The notes beneath the pieces are model-generated. The model ran no database searches. It was not told where the DNA came from and saw nothing but the letters and a program-made list of their open reading frames with translations. Position numbers and translations under genes: made by a program. Below are positions 54,722 through 63,751 of a stretch of DNA of 64,000 bases, in pieces; within the stretch, counting starts at the first letter, position 1, and every line of letters begins with the position of its first letter. The stretch is from Fen-671 sp963794745 (GTDB lineage Bacteria; Actinomycetota; Acidimicrobiia; Acidimicrobiales; Palsa-688). The stretch lies in NCBI GenBank assembly GCA_963794745.1, contig CAWCEZ010000011.1:558001-622000 (forward strand), read 5' to 3'.

Positions 54722-57250
54722 ATGCGGAACGTGACCATCAAGGGCTTGCTCGCCCACAAGCTCCGGCTCGCGCTCACCTCGCTAGCCATCGTGCTCGGGG
54801 TGACGTTCATTTCCGGGAGCTTCGTGCTCACCGACACGTTGCACAGCCTCTTCGACGGGTTGGTCGGCAATATCTACCAGAAGATCGACTTCGAAGTCCG
54901 CGGGGTAGCCCAGTTCCCGACGAGCGATGCGGCCAATGCGGTGCGCAACCCCCTCTCGGAGCAGCTCCTCGCGAGCGTGCGCCACGTCCCGGGCGTCGAG
55001 GCTGCCTTCGGGGAGGTCTCGGGGTACGCCCAGTTCCTTTCCCCCCAGGGCACGCCGATCTCGAACGGGGGGGCGATCACCCTCGGCATCGACTTCGACC
55101 CCGACCAACAAATCTCCGAGCTCCGCCTTGTCCAGGGAAAGGCCCCGACAGGCCCTGACGACGTCGTGATAGACGCCGGGACGGCTAGCAAATACCACTT
55201 CGCGGTCGGCCAAACCGTGCGCGTCCTGTCCGCCGCGTCGGCCCCGCGCGCCTTCACGATCAGCGGTATCGCGAGGTTCGGCGATGTCAACAACCTCGCC
55301 GGCGTGACCTTCGCAGCTTGGGATCTCCCCACCGCGCAAACCGAGTTGGGGGAGGTCGGCCAGCTCGACGACATCAATGTCGTGTCGACGCCGGGAGCCG
55401 ACAAGGCCGCCGTAGAGGCCGCCATCGCCAAGGTCCTGCCTAAGGGTGCTCAGGTCGTCACCGGCCAGACCGTGGTCAACGAACAGGAGAGCTCGATCAA
55501 CCAGGCGCTCGGGTTTTTCTCTACTGCACTGCTCGTGTTTGCCTTCATCTCGTTGTTTGTGGGCGCGTTCACCATTTTCAACACTTTCTCCATTACCGTC
55601 GGGCAAAGAACACGCGAATTGGCGTTGCTGCGAGTCGTGGGGGCCAGCCGTCGCCAGGTGTTCCGTTCGGTCCTGGGCGAAGCGGCGGTCGTGGGAGCTG
55701 TTTCCTCGGTCATCGGCGTCGGCCTAGGGGTGCTCGCCGCGCTCGGGTTGGAGGCGCTGCTGAGGGGCTTCGGGATCACTTTGCCTACAGGGCCGCTCGT
55801 TTTCGAAGCCCGTACCGCCATTGTCGGCCTCGCCGTCGGGATCGGGGTGACGGTCATTTCGGCCGTGAGCCCGGCACGCCGTGCAGTGCGGGTCCCACCG
55901 GTCGCCGCCATCACGGAACGCCAAAGCGGCAACGAGGTGCCGGCACGCCGGCGCGCCGTGAGAGGCGGGGCCGTGTTCGGCGCCGGTGCAGTCCTTCTCG
56001 CCGTCGGGCTCTCCGTGCCTGTAGCCGCCCTTGTTGGCCTCGGTGCGCTCGGTATCTTCGTCGGCACGTCGATGGTCGCTCCCGCCTTGGCCCGCCCTCT
56101 TGCGAGCGCCATCGGGCGACCAGTCGCGCGTCTGACGGGCATGCCCGGCCGGCTCGGTCGCGAAAACTCGATGCGCAGCCCGCGGCGCACGGCGCAGACG
56201 GCATCAGCTCTCATGGTGGGTATAGCCCTGGTATCGGCTATGTCCGTGTTCGGGGCGTCGATCTCGGCCTCGGCCACGTCCAGCGTTGACGGAGCCGTCA
56301 AGGCTGACCTGATCGTCTCCGGCACGAGCAGTGGTTCCGGTTCGTTCAGCAATTCCCTGGCGGACAAAATTGCCAAGCTGCCTGGCGTGCGCGCCTACTT
56401 GATCGGCTACGGAGGCCAGTTCGAGGTCCGCCAGTCGATCGAAACCCTCCGGGGTGTGTCCACCGAGGGGATGTCCCAAACGGTCAATTTGCACGTAGTA
56501 GCGGGTAGCACTCGCACCCTCAACGAGGGGGCGCTGCTTATCGACTCGAGCACCGCCAAGTCTGACCACCTTTCGGTAGGTGACAAGGTGCCCGTGAAAT
56601 TCGCTCTAACGGGCGCGATGACAATGCGGATCGGTGGGATCTATAAGGCGAACGCGCTCATCGGGAGCTACCTCGTCGGGCAGGCATTCTATATGGCCCA
56701 CTACAGCCAGCCGCTCCCCGGGGCAGTGCTGTTGCAGACCGCCGGCGGGAATGCCGCCCGGAAGGTGCAAAACGAGGTTGCCCATGTGCTGGTGGCATAC
56801 CCGACGGTCCAGGTGCAGACCAGGGCCCAGTTCGAAAAGTCGCAAATTTCCGGCGTAAACCAGTTGCTCGGGCTCGTCTACGCTCTGCTCGCCCTGGCGG
56901 TGTTCATAGCGCTCATAGGGATCGTCAACACGCTGATGCTTTCGGTGTTCGAGCGCACCCGGGAGATAGGGTTACTGCGTGCAGTCGGCATGAAACGGCG
57001 CCAGATCCGCTCCATGGTGCGCTCCGAAGCGGTGATCATCTCGGTGTTCGGGGCCGTCATCGGCATCGTGGTCGGGACCGGCCTCGGTCTCGCTCTCGTC
57101 ACCTCGCTCAAGCTCAGCAACTCGTCAGTACCCGTGCCAAGTTTGATCGTGTTCCTGGTCTTATCGGCTCTGCTCGGTCTTTTGGCAGCCACTTGGCCGG
57201 CGCGCCGGGCAGCCAAGCTCGACGTGCTAGCCGCGATCGCGACCGAATAG
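54722..57250 (+). CDS. FtsX-like ABC transporter permease (MacB family)
   Basis: 842 residues. One N-terminal TM (about 12-38), a large extracytoplasmic domain (about 45-255) and three TMs (about 260-385) form the first MacB_PCD/FtsX module. A second TM cluster near 420-465 is followed by another extracytoplasmic domain (about 520-690) and three terminal TMs, giving a duplicated 10-TM architecture. FtsX-type sequence RTRELALLRVVGASRRQVFRSV is repeated as RTREIGLLRAVGMKRRQIRSMV. It probably exports or senses a hydrophobic compound under control of the divergent two-component pair; the substrate is unknown. Confidence 0.92.
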   Translation: MRNVTIKGLLAHKLRLALTSLAIVLGVTFISGSFVLTDTLHSLFDGLVGNIYQKIDFEVRGVAQFPTSDAANAVRNPLSEQLLASVRHVPGVEAAFGEVSGYAQFLSPQGTPISNGGAITLGIDFDPDQQISELRLVQGKAPTGPDDVVIDAGTASKYHFAVGQTVRVLSAASAPRAFTISGIARFGDVNNLAGVTFAAWDLPTAQTELGEVGQLDDINVVSTPGADKAAVEAAIAKVLPKGAQVVTGQTVVNEQESSINQALGFFSTALLVFAFISLFVGAFTIFNTFSITVGQRTRELALLRVVGASRRQVFRSVLGEAAVVGAVSSVIGVGLGVLAALGLEALLRGFGITLPTGPLVFEARTAIVGLAVGIGVTVISAVSPARRAVRVPPVAAITERQSGNEVPARRRAVRGGAVFGAGAVLLAVGLSVPVAALVGLGALGIFVGTSMVAPALARPLASAIGRPVARLTGMPGRLGRENSMRSPRRTAQTASALMVGIALVSAMSVFGASISASATSSVDGAVKADLIVSGTSSGSGSFSNSLADKIAKLPGVRAYLIGYGGQFEVRQSIETLRGVSTEGMSQTVNLHVVAGSTRTLNEGALLIDSSTAKSDHLSVGDKVPVKFALTGAMTMRIGGIYKANALIGSYLVGQAFYMAHYSQPLPGAVLLQTAGGNAARKVQNEVAHVLVAYPTVQVQTRAQFEKSQISGVNQLLGLVYALLALAVFIALIGIVNTLMLSVFERTREIGLLRAVGMKRRQIRSMVRSEAVIISVFGAVIGIVVGTGLGLALVTSLKLSNSSVPVPSLIVFLVLSALLGLLAATWPARRAAKLDVLAAIATE

Positions 57251-57267
57251 TGGCCGCGACAACTTCT

Positions 57268-58506
57268 TCAGGCGCCAGCTGCGAGCAACGGGACCAACAT
57301 CTCTTCGGAAGTCAAACCGCCATGACGCGAAACGAGCTTGGCCTCACCCGGGTCCGTCGGGCAAAGGTAAGCGTCATCGCCCAGGGGGACAAGCAGCACA
57401 TCTCCCAGGCGCGCCAAGGCTTCTTCGCTCGGGGTACCACCGAAGGCCCCCGAGCTGACCGCCTCATCGCGCGTCGCCACCCAGGCCTCCTGGCCGTAGC
57501 GGGCCACGGCACGGTCCATGAGGATGTCGGCGCGCCCGGGCCAGCTGTGAAGCCAACGGAACCGCGCTTCCCCGCTCATAACCGGGCTTTCCGCTGCGAC
57601 TTCAGCCGCGACCACACCGGCCCGGCCACCGATATCGACTTGGCCGTGGTCGGCGGTGACCGCGAGCGCGGCGCCCTCGGGGAGCACCGACAGGATCTGG
57701 GAAACGAGCCTGTCTGCGAAGCCAAGCTCAGCCCCGTAGAGCTCTCCCAGGCCTGTCGCGTGCGCGATCTTGTCAACGCCCTCGTAGTACGCGTAAATAA
57801 ACGGTTCGCCTGCATTGAGAAGGCCACGGACGATCAATGGGATGCTGGACGGGACGTGCCAGCTCACCTCGCGAACCCCGCTCTGGTGCGCCTGGCTAAA
57901 ACCTGTGCCCGAGAAATCCGCCCTGCTCACCACGGGCACCTCCGCTCCGCCGAAGGCCGGCCGTGGCTGGACAGCCCACGGCGGCAGGAACTTCCTCGCA
58001 TCGCCTGAAGCCGTGCTCCACCGCAGGACGTTGAGCACCTCCTTGCCGGTCGGGCCGTCAACGAGGAACTTGTACCCGAGTACCCCGTGCTCGGCAGGTG
58101 TCATACCGAGAGCGAGCGAGGTGAGCGCTGTCGCCGTCGTCGTCGGGGCTACCGAGGTGATCGGGCCGCCTTCCAGCGCGGCCATGACGGGTGCGAGGTG
58201 CGCCCGGGCCTGCAGCTGCAACCAACCGAGGCCGTCCACGACGAGCAGGACCACCTGGCTCGCCTCACGCAACGGGGCGGGCAACCAGTCCGGCCGCTCC
58301 TTTGGCGCGGCGAGCAACGCCGGGGCGAGCGAGCTCAGGCAGGCCCCGCGGTACGCGGGCATCATGAGCGGCTTCGGAAGGGCCTTCGCACCCAAAGAGG
58401 CGCTCCGCGGCGTGCCCGCGTCCAGGAAAGCTGACGCTCCATACGGAAGTTCTTCCACCGCCGGCTCAATATTCACCCTTTCGAGGCTAATTGACCGCTG
58501 GGACAA
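57268..58506 (-). CDS. Alkaline phosphatase-like phosphodiesterase / nucleotide pyrophosphatase family
   Basis: 412 residues, no signal peptide, so probably cytoplasmic. Metal site 1 is LLVVDGLGWLQL near residue 90, the nucleophile Thr region is SVAPTTTATALTSLALGMTPAEHGVLGY, a further Asp/His set is YYEGVDKIAHATG, and metal residues follow in AVTADHGQVDIG and RHGGLTSEEMLVPLL. This order fits type I phosphodiesterase/NPP enzymes. The substrate is unknown. It is convergent with the ABC exporter (17 nt gap) and divergent from the Rrf2 gene. Confidence 0.85.
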   Translation of the reverse strand: MSQRSISLERVNIEPAVEELPYGASAFLDAGTPRSASLGAKALPKPLMMPAYRGACLSSLAPALLAAPKERPDWLPAPLREASQVVLLVVDGLGWLQLQARAHLAPVMAALEGGPITSVAPTTTATALTSLALGMTPAEHGVLGYKFLVDGPTGKEVLNVLRWSTASGDARKFLPPWAVQPRPAFGGAEVPVVSRADFSGTGFSQAHQSGVREVSWHVPSSIPLIVRGLLNAGEPFIYAYYEGVDKIAHATGLGELYGAELGFADRLVSQILSVLPEGAALAVTADHGQVDIGGRAGVVAAEVAAESPVMSGEARFRWLHSWPGRADILMDRAVARYGQEAWVATRDEAVSSGAFGGTPSEEALARLGDVLLVPLGDDAYLCPTDPGEAKLVSRHGGLTSEEMLVPLLAAGA

Positions 58507-58619
58507 AAACGCGGACGCCCGAACTTCACGCCAAAGCGGGCGAACGTTGCCTGTCGTTGCACCAGTTGAGCATTACCATGGGCTTAGGAGGTCGCCTTGG
58601 ATATGACGTTGCCAGCGCT

Positions 58620-59072
58620 GTGAGAGTATCGACGCGTGGCGACTACGCATGTCGTGCGCTGCTGTCGCTCGCGTTGCACGGCGGCGACCAGCCGACGTCG
58701 GTCCGTGACATTGCAGAACGCACAGGGCTTCCCCAGCCGTACCTCGAGCAGATCCTGCTGGCCCTCAAAGGGGCCGGCATCGTAAGGTCAAAGCGCGGGG
58801 TCGGTGGCGGTTACGTGTTGGCTCGGCTCCCCGACAAGCTCACCCTGGGCCAGATCGTGGCTGCCGTCGACGGGCCGATCGTGGTGGGGGACTTTGGCGA
58901 GCCCCATGTCGGGGAAGCCTGCAACCACGAAGGCCAGTGCGCGCTGCTGTCTGTTTGGGCCGAGGTGGGCGACCACATGCGCATCCACCTTGACTCCTTC
59001 ACGATCGCCGATATGGTCGAGCGCGTCAGCGGCAGGGCGCTCGCTCCGGTCGCAGAACCGGTCACCCAATAG
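58620..59072 (+). CDS. Rrf2-family transcriptional regulator
   Basis: About 150 residues from GTG 58620 (RVSTRGDYACRALLSLALHGG is the usual Rrf2 start); longer in-frame starts at 58578 and 58491 exist. The winged helix includes TSVRDIAERTGLPQPYLEQILLALKGAGIVRSKRGVGGGY. The sensor loop contains ACNHEGQCALLSVW: only two Cys are present where IscR/NsrR have three, so a 2Fe-2S or alternative ligand set is possible but uncertain. AGGAGG lies far upstream (about 30 nt). The target genes are unknown. Confidence 0.85.
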   Translation: MRVSTRGDYACRALLSLALHGGDQPTSVRDIAERTGLPQPYLEQILLALKGAGIVRSKRGVGGGYVLARLPDKLTLGQIVAAVDGPIVVGDFGEPHVGEACNHEGQCALLSVWAEVGDHMRIHLDSFTIADMVERVSGRALAPVAEPVTQ

Positions 59073-60109
59073 GCCAAAGGCCCGCCTCCAGGCCCGCTAC
59101 GGCGCGGGTGGCAACCTGAGCCCGAGGGGCCCAGTGACTCGCCAAGGTCCGCAGGCAACGCTGAGGAGAACTCCATGGGCTCTCCGGTCACCGGGTGTGT
59201 GAAGCCGAGGCGTGCGGCGTGCAGCCATGGGCGGCGAAGCCCGGGCAGAGCGGCTCGCGCGGCGGCCAACTGGCCGGGCTTCGAATAACGGTCGTCGCGG
59301 AAAACCGGGTGGCCGATGGCCGCGAAATGCACGCGTACCTGGTGGGTACGGCCGGTCCCGAGCCGGCACGAGACCAGGGTGACGGGGACCGGCGAAGAGG
59401 AGCGACTTAGCGCGTGGTAGTGGGTGACGGCATGGCGGCCGCCCTGCACCACGGCCATCTTCACCCGGTGTGACTGGGAGCGCCCGAGGGGGGCGTCGAC
59501 AGTGCCATCGTCGGCCTCCAGTTCGCCGTGGACGACCGCGAGGTACTCCCGCTCCACAGTCCGAGCAGTCAGCTGAGCGACAAGGCCGTCGCGGGCTTGC
59601 TGCGTGCGTGCCACGACCATCAGCCCCGAGGTCCCCTTGTCGAGACGCTGGACGATCCCCGGGCGGTCGTCCTCCGGGCCTACAGCCGATATCTCCGGGA
59701 AAAGGCCGACGAGCTGTTGCACCAGTGTGCCCTGCGGGTTCCCGGCGCCGGGGTGGACCACCAGGCCCGCCGGCTTGTCCACCACCACCAGGTCTTTGTC
59801 GGCATAAACAATGGCGGCCACGAGTGGGGGGCTGTCCGATGTGGGCGCCGCCACGGGCGGGACGGGCTCGTTTGGCGACTGCACGGAGAGGTCCACTTCT
59901 AGGAGCTCACCACTTCGGAGCCGCCGGCTACCGGCCCCGACGACACGTCCTGAGACGCGCACACTGCCCTCTTCGACCAGGCGCGAGGCCTGAGCCCTGC
60001 TGAGCCCAGCCAGTAGGGCGACACCGCGGTCAATGCGCTCCCCCTCCAGTGCTGCAGGGACCGCAAGGCTCAGGTGCTCACCCGTCGCGCCGACGCCATC
60101 GCTGGTCAG
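59062..60109 (-). CDS. rluD: RluD-type large-subunit pseudouridine synthase; both ends uncertain
   Basis: About 335 conserved residues. An S4 RNA-binding domain (GERIDRGVALLAGLSRAQASRLVEEGSVRVSG) is followed by the catalytic domain: VDKPAGLVVHPGAG, the catalytic Asp in QRLDKGTSGLMVVAR, CRLGTGRTHQVRVHFAAIGHPVFRDD and LHAARLGFTHPVTGEP. It isomerises uridines in 23S rRNA (helix 69 in E. coli). The end is unclear: the ORF frame runs antisense through rrf2 to 58811, whereas other frames stop at 59097 or 59062, which suggests a lost stop by indel near 59130. At the 5' end no ATG, GTG or TTG lies in frame between GTG 60208 (inside lspA) and the S4 domain; CTG at 60109 overlaps the lspA stop. Confidence 0.85.
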
Positions 60110-60678
60110 GAGACGTCTCCTCTGGCCCGGGAGAAAAATGCCAGGCTCACAGCCACTGCCACGGCTCCGGTAGTTATGGCGGCGTCGGCGACGTTGAAAG
60201 TCGGCCACCAGCCGACCGCCTGGATGAAATCGACGACGGCGCCGTGGTGGTCGCCGAACACCCGGTCGGCAAGGTTCGACAGCGCCCCCCCGCAGAGCAG
60301 CCCGAGGCCTACGACGACAACCGGGCTGGCACCAACGCGCGCTGTCCGACCTGAAAAAGCGATCACGGCTACAGCCAGCGCCGAGGCCAGGGCCTCGATG
60401 ACGGGGGACGCGCCGCTACCGAGGGAGAAGGCGGCGCCGCGGTTGAAGCTGAGCACCAGGTAAACCGGCCCGAGCACGTGCCTGGGGTTGGTGATGCTGA
60501 GATTGTGGAGCGCCCACGACTTGGTCCACTGGTCGAGGGCGATGACTGCTCCGGCGATGGCCCCCAGCACAAGGCCACGCCCCACGAAATGTGCCGGCGC
60601 TCGCGAGACCGAGCCGTCCTCACCCCCCTCGACCTGCACTACTGGACGTGTGTCCCCAGGCCGGTCGGCCACGGTCAC
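60106..60678 (-). CDS. lspA: Lipoprotein signal peptidase
   Basis: 190 residues. Four transmembrane helices after a polar N-terminus of about 30 residues. Conserved LDQWTKSWA, FNRGAAFSLG, the catalytic Asp in GALSNLADRVF and the second catalytic Asp in FNVADAAI are all present. It cleaves signal peptides of diacylglyceryl-prolipoproteins. It is coupled to the upstream zinc-finger gene by ATGA. Confidence 0.95.
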   Translation of the reverse strand: MTVADRPGDTRPVVQVEGGEDGSVSRAPAHFVGRGLVLGAIAGAVIALDQWTKSWALHNLSITNPRHVLGPVYLVLSFNRGAAFSLGSGASPVIEALASALAVAVIAFSGRTARVGASPVVVVGLGLLCGGALSNLADRVFGDHHGAVVDFIQAVGWWPTFNVADAAITTGAVAVAVSLAFFSRARGDVS

Positions 60679-61562
60679 TGGCGACGGGCTGAGAGCCCCC
60701 CGCTCTTACACGACACGCAGAGCCGGGCATGAGGAAGCGCCTCTAGCCTGGCCTTGGGGACCGGGTTGCCGCAGCTCTCGCAGAAGCCGTAGGTGCCTTC
60801 GGATATCTTCACGAGGGCGGCGTCGATCTCTTCGATCGCGGCGTGTGCCTGCGCAGAAAGGTGCAGGTCCAACTCCCTGTCGACGTTGGCGGTACCACCT
60901 TCGCCGCCTTCTTCGTCGAACTGCACGTCCCCCGGCTCGTGCTCGAGCGCAAGAGCCTCTGCTTGGGCCCTCAGCTCCTCTGCCTGGCGGGTGTAGTTGT
61001 TGCGCTCGGCCATCAACAGGACCCGCTGATGGTTGAGGAACACGTCTCGCGGCTCGTCGTCCTCTTCCTCAGCGACCGGGGGTGGCGACTGCCCCGTAAC
61101 CGGGGCCTTGTGGAGGCCCACAGCCTTAGCCACCTTGGGCTTCTCAGCCTTGGGGCTCGTCTCGGGCTTTGCGGTCGTCTCGGGCTTTGCGGTCGTCTCG
61201 GGCTTTGCGGCCGTCTCGGGCTTCGCGGTCGCTTCAGCCTTCGCGGTCGTACTCGCGGGCTTGGAGCTCGCCTCTGCCTTGGGTGCAACGGCCGTGGCGC
61301 CCTTGGCCTCCTTGGCCGCGGCAGGCTTGCCAGCCGGGGCGGACGCCTTGCTGGTAGCGCCCTCGGCGGGGGTAACAGCGCCGGCGGGGGCCTCGTGTGC
61401 CTTAGCGGGAGCCTTGGCCGTGGTCTTGGTCTCGGCCTTGTCCACGCCCTTGCCCGCAGCGGCGGCCGCTTTCCCAGTGCGGCTCACACCGTTGGCTCGC
61501 TCGTGAACCGCGACATCCGCTTCCTGGGCCTCGACAGGATCTTGTTGCTTGGCTCTAGGCAT
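60675..61562 (-). CDS. DksA/TraR-type C4 zinc-finger protein with long Lys/Ala/Pro-rich N-terminal tail
   Basis: 295 residues. The last 125 form a coiled coil (MAERNNYTRQAEELRAQAEALALEHEPGDVQ...) and a zinc finger (YGFCESCGNPVPKARLEALPHARLCVSC) with four Cys. Residues 1-165 are disordered, with several copies of an AKPETT unit, resembling histone H1-like or HU-tail sequences. DksA relatives bind the RNA polymerase secondary channel; the tail may bind nucleic acid, but this is inference. Actinobacterial relatives next to lspA are common. Confidence 0.85.
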   Translation of the reverse strand: MPRAKQQDPVEAQEADVAVHERANGVSRTGKAAAAAGKGVDKAETKTTAKAPAKAHEAPAGAVTPAEGATSKASAPAGKPAAAKEAKGATAVAPKAEASSKPASTTAKAEATAKPETAAKPETTAKPETTAKPETSPKAEKPKVAKAVGLHKAPVTGQSPPPVAEEEDDEPRDVFLNHQRVLLMAERNNYTRQAEELRAQAEALALEHEPGDVQFDEEGGEGGTANVDRELDLHLSAQAHAAIEEIDAALVKISEGTYGFCESCGNPVPKARLEALPHARLCVSCKSGGLSARRQ

Positions 61563-61748
61563 CTCGTGGCACCTTATCCTTCCGCGGAGCGGGGAAGCCT
61601 ACCATGACTGGGGCGCAACGTCTCTTTGGGCCGTGCAATTCCCGGTGCCCGGGACCACGGCGGCGGGCCGCCGCCGGCTCGGTGCCCATTACTGCAGCGG
61701 CCCCTGGCTCAAGGGCGCTACGGCCGCCGCCCTACTACGACTGCTGCC
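61563..61748. other. Intergenic region between the zinc-finger gene and divIVA
   Basis: 186 nt with no supported ORF. It should contain the promoter for the dksA-like-lspA-rluD genes on the minus strand; boxes were not resolved. Confidence 0.35.
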
Positions 61749-62811
61749 CTACTGCCGGCGCCTGAACCTGCTTGTGCTGCGCTGGTCGCCGAGATCCTGT
61801 TCGCTGAAGAAGCTGTCGAGGGCCCGCTCATCGAATGCCAAAGACTGGTCTTGTTCCGAAGCGCCCTCTGCGGGAGCCTCCGACGGCGTACCGGTACCCA
61901 GGGCTGCGTCCCCAGGCTCGGCTGCGCCCTGGACTAGCTCGATCTCGTTTTCAGCCGGGCCGGCCGGAGGAGCTGGCAACGGCTCGCGCGCCGGCGGCCC
62001 CTCGAGGAAACGTGGGTCCGGGTGCTCGTCGTCTTCGACGACTGAGGCCACGGGCGCTACTTCGGCGGAAGGGCTTGCAGCCGCTTCGCCAGTATCGCCG
62101 GGCGGGGTTGTCGCGTCCTCAGAGCGGCCCTGCCATGAGCTACCGGCAATAGGGCTCACCGCCGGTGGGTCGCTGAGCAGGCCTGCATTTTCGACAAGGG
62201 CTGAAGCATTCGTGACGAGGCCCTCGGCGTCACGCAGCACAGCCACCAGGTGCGCCCTGTTCACGTCAACCCAACTTCGCAACGCCTCCGCCTCTTGCTG
62301 AGCCTGTTGGAGCGCCGAGCTTGCCATCTCCACACTGGCACGGCCCTCGGCGAGGTGGTCCTCGTAGGCAGCGCGCCCCGCGCTCCTCCGCGTCCGAGAG
62401 AAGCCCGTCGGCGTGGGCGCGAGCCTCGGACACGAGAGCTTCGGCTTGTGACCGTGCCTCAGAAACGAGGGCCTCGGCCTGCGCACGGGAGTCGGACGCG
62501 AGGGAATCGGCTTGCGCGCGAGCCTTCGAGAGCAAGCGCTCGGCGTCGTCGTTGGCCTCCTTGACCGCCTGGTCAACCGTGCGTTGGGCCAACAGCAACA
62601 TCCGCTTGAGGGTCTCGTCGCTCGCGTTCGCCTCGGATGCCGCCTGTTCGGCGCGCTGCGCCCGGTCGGTCGCCTGCTGGAGCCGCTCCATGAGGACCTC
62701 GACACCAAGAGCCGCCTGCTCCAGGAACTCGTCGACATCTTCAGGGTGGTAACCGCCACGCAACTTCTCACGGAACTGCACGTCGCGGAAGGCCTTCGGG
62801 GTCACATCCAT
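61749..62811 (-). CDS. divIVA: DivIVA/Wag31-type polar growth and septation protein; one frameshift
   Basis: About 353 residues after repair. The N-terminal lipid-binding part MDVTPKAFRDVQFREKLRGGYHPEDVDEFLEQ is typical of actinobacterial DivIVA. Long coiled coil with Ala/Glu repeats (ARAQADSLASDSRAQAEALVSEARSQ) follows. Near 62380, in GCGCG, one base is missing: AEERGA must continue as RAAYEDHLAEGRASVEM in the next frame. The C-terminus is acidic and disordered, ending in EQDLGDQRSTSRFRRRQ. It recruits cell-wall synthesis to curved membrane and is usually essential in actinobacteria, so the break is likely an error. Confidence 0.9.
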
Positions 62812-62910
62812 GGTGTCAATCGTAACAGCACATGTTTTACGGGTCGCGAACCGCTTTGTAATTTATGGCCCACAGACCTTTCCGACCTCGCGATGACACG
62901 AACGGTCGAA

Positions 62911-63180
62911 CTAGACCTTGACCCAGCTGAAGACGGTCGACGTCAGGATCAGGACCACCAGCACCGCGATCATGTAAGAGATGTCGAACATCCCCGCGGG
63001 AGGGATCACCTTTCGGAAAGGGGCGACGTAGGGCTCTGTCAACGCGTAGAGCCAGTGGTTGAAAGTCCGCAGCCCCGAGCTCCCCGAGGTCGGGAACCAC
63101 GACATCACAGCCCTCAGGAACAGGATGATCAGGTAGATGCCGCCCAGCGTGTACAGCGGGTGCTCAAGGTAGTACGTCAA
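62911..63180 (-). CDS. YggT-family membrane protein
   Basis: 89 residues with two transmembrane helices (about 12-30 and 66-87) and the YggT pattern LRAVMSWFP...LTEPYVAPFRKVIPP. The family lies beside sepF and divIVA across Gram-positive bacteria and is associated with division or osmotic tolerance; the biochemical role is unknown. It starts 19 nt after sepF. Confidence 0.92.
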   Translation of the reverse strand: MTYYLEHPLYTLGGIYLIILFLRAVMSWFPTSGSSGLRTFNHWLYALTEPYVAPFRKVIPPAGMFDISYMIAVLVVLILTSTVFSWVKV

Positions 63181-63199
63181 CTAAGCCGTCGCCGACCTG

Positions 63200-63736
63200 T
63201 CACTGGCGGTACAGGCCCCGCTCCTGGAGACGGCGCTTTTCCTCGGCTGAGACTTCAACATTGCTGGGGGTCATCAAGAAAACCTTGTCCGCGACCTTGT
63301 CCATCGACCCGCCCAGCGCGTACGCGACGCCGCTGCAGAAATCGATCATCCTGTGGGCGAGCTCACGGTAGGCATTGCCGAGATTGACAATGACCGGCTG
63401 GCCGGTCCGGAAGCGGTCCGCTATCTCCTGGGCGTCGGCAAATTCCGAAGGAGCCGCCACGTGCACCCTGGCCGAAAGAGCCGGCGACGGTACGGGCCGC
63501 AGAGGTGTGGGCGCCGCCCGCAAGTTGATAGTCGTCCCTTGGTCCTGCCCGTCACGGGGCAGTGTCCGCACGGCTGGGGACGTCTGAGGAAAGGCCTCGA
63601 CGACCTCGCCGCCCCTGCGTGCGGTGGCCACTTGAGGCTGCGGGACCGGCACTTCTTCGTAGGGCTCGTAGTCGTCGTATTCCTCGGCGTCGGCGAGGCC
63701 GAGCCACATAAGCATCTTCTTGCCTGTCCCCGGCAT
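63200..63736 (-). CDS. sepF: Cell-division protein SepF
   Basis: 178 residues. The N-terminal amphipathic membrane anchor (GKKMLMWLGLADA) precedes an acidic linker EEYDDYEPYEE. The C-terminal SepF domain is HVAAPSEFADAQEIADRFRTGQPVIVNLGNAYRELAHRMIDFCSGVAYALGGSMDKVADKVFLMTP. It tethers FtsZ to the membrane, the role of FtsA/ZipA elsewhere. AGGAGG is just upstream of the ATG. Confidence 0.95.
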   Translation of the reverse strand: MPGTGKKMLMWLGLADAEEYDDYEPYEEVPVPQPQVATARRGGEVVEAFPQTSPAVRTLPRDGQDQGTTINLRAAPTPLRPVPSPALSARVHVAAPSEFADAQEIADRFRTGQPVIVNLGNAYRELAHRMIDFCSGVAYALGGSMDKVADKVFLMTPSNVEVSAEEKRRLQERGLYRQ

Positions 63737-63751
63737 AACTCCTCCTTACCT

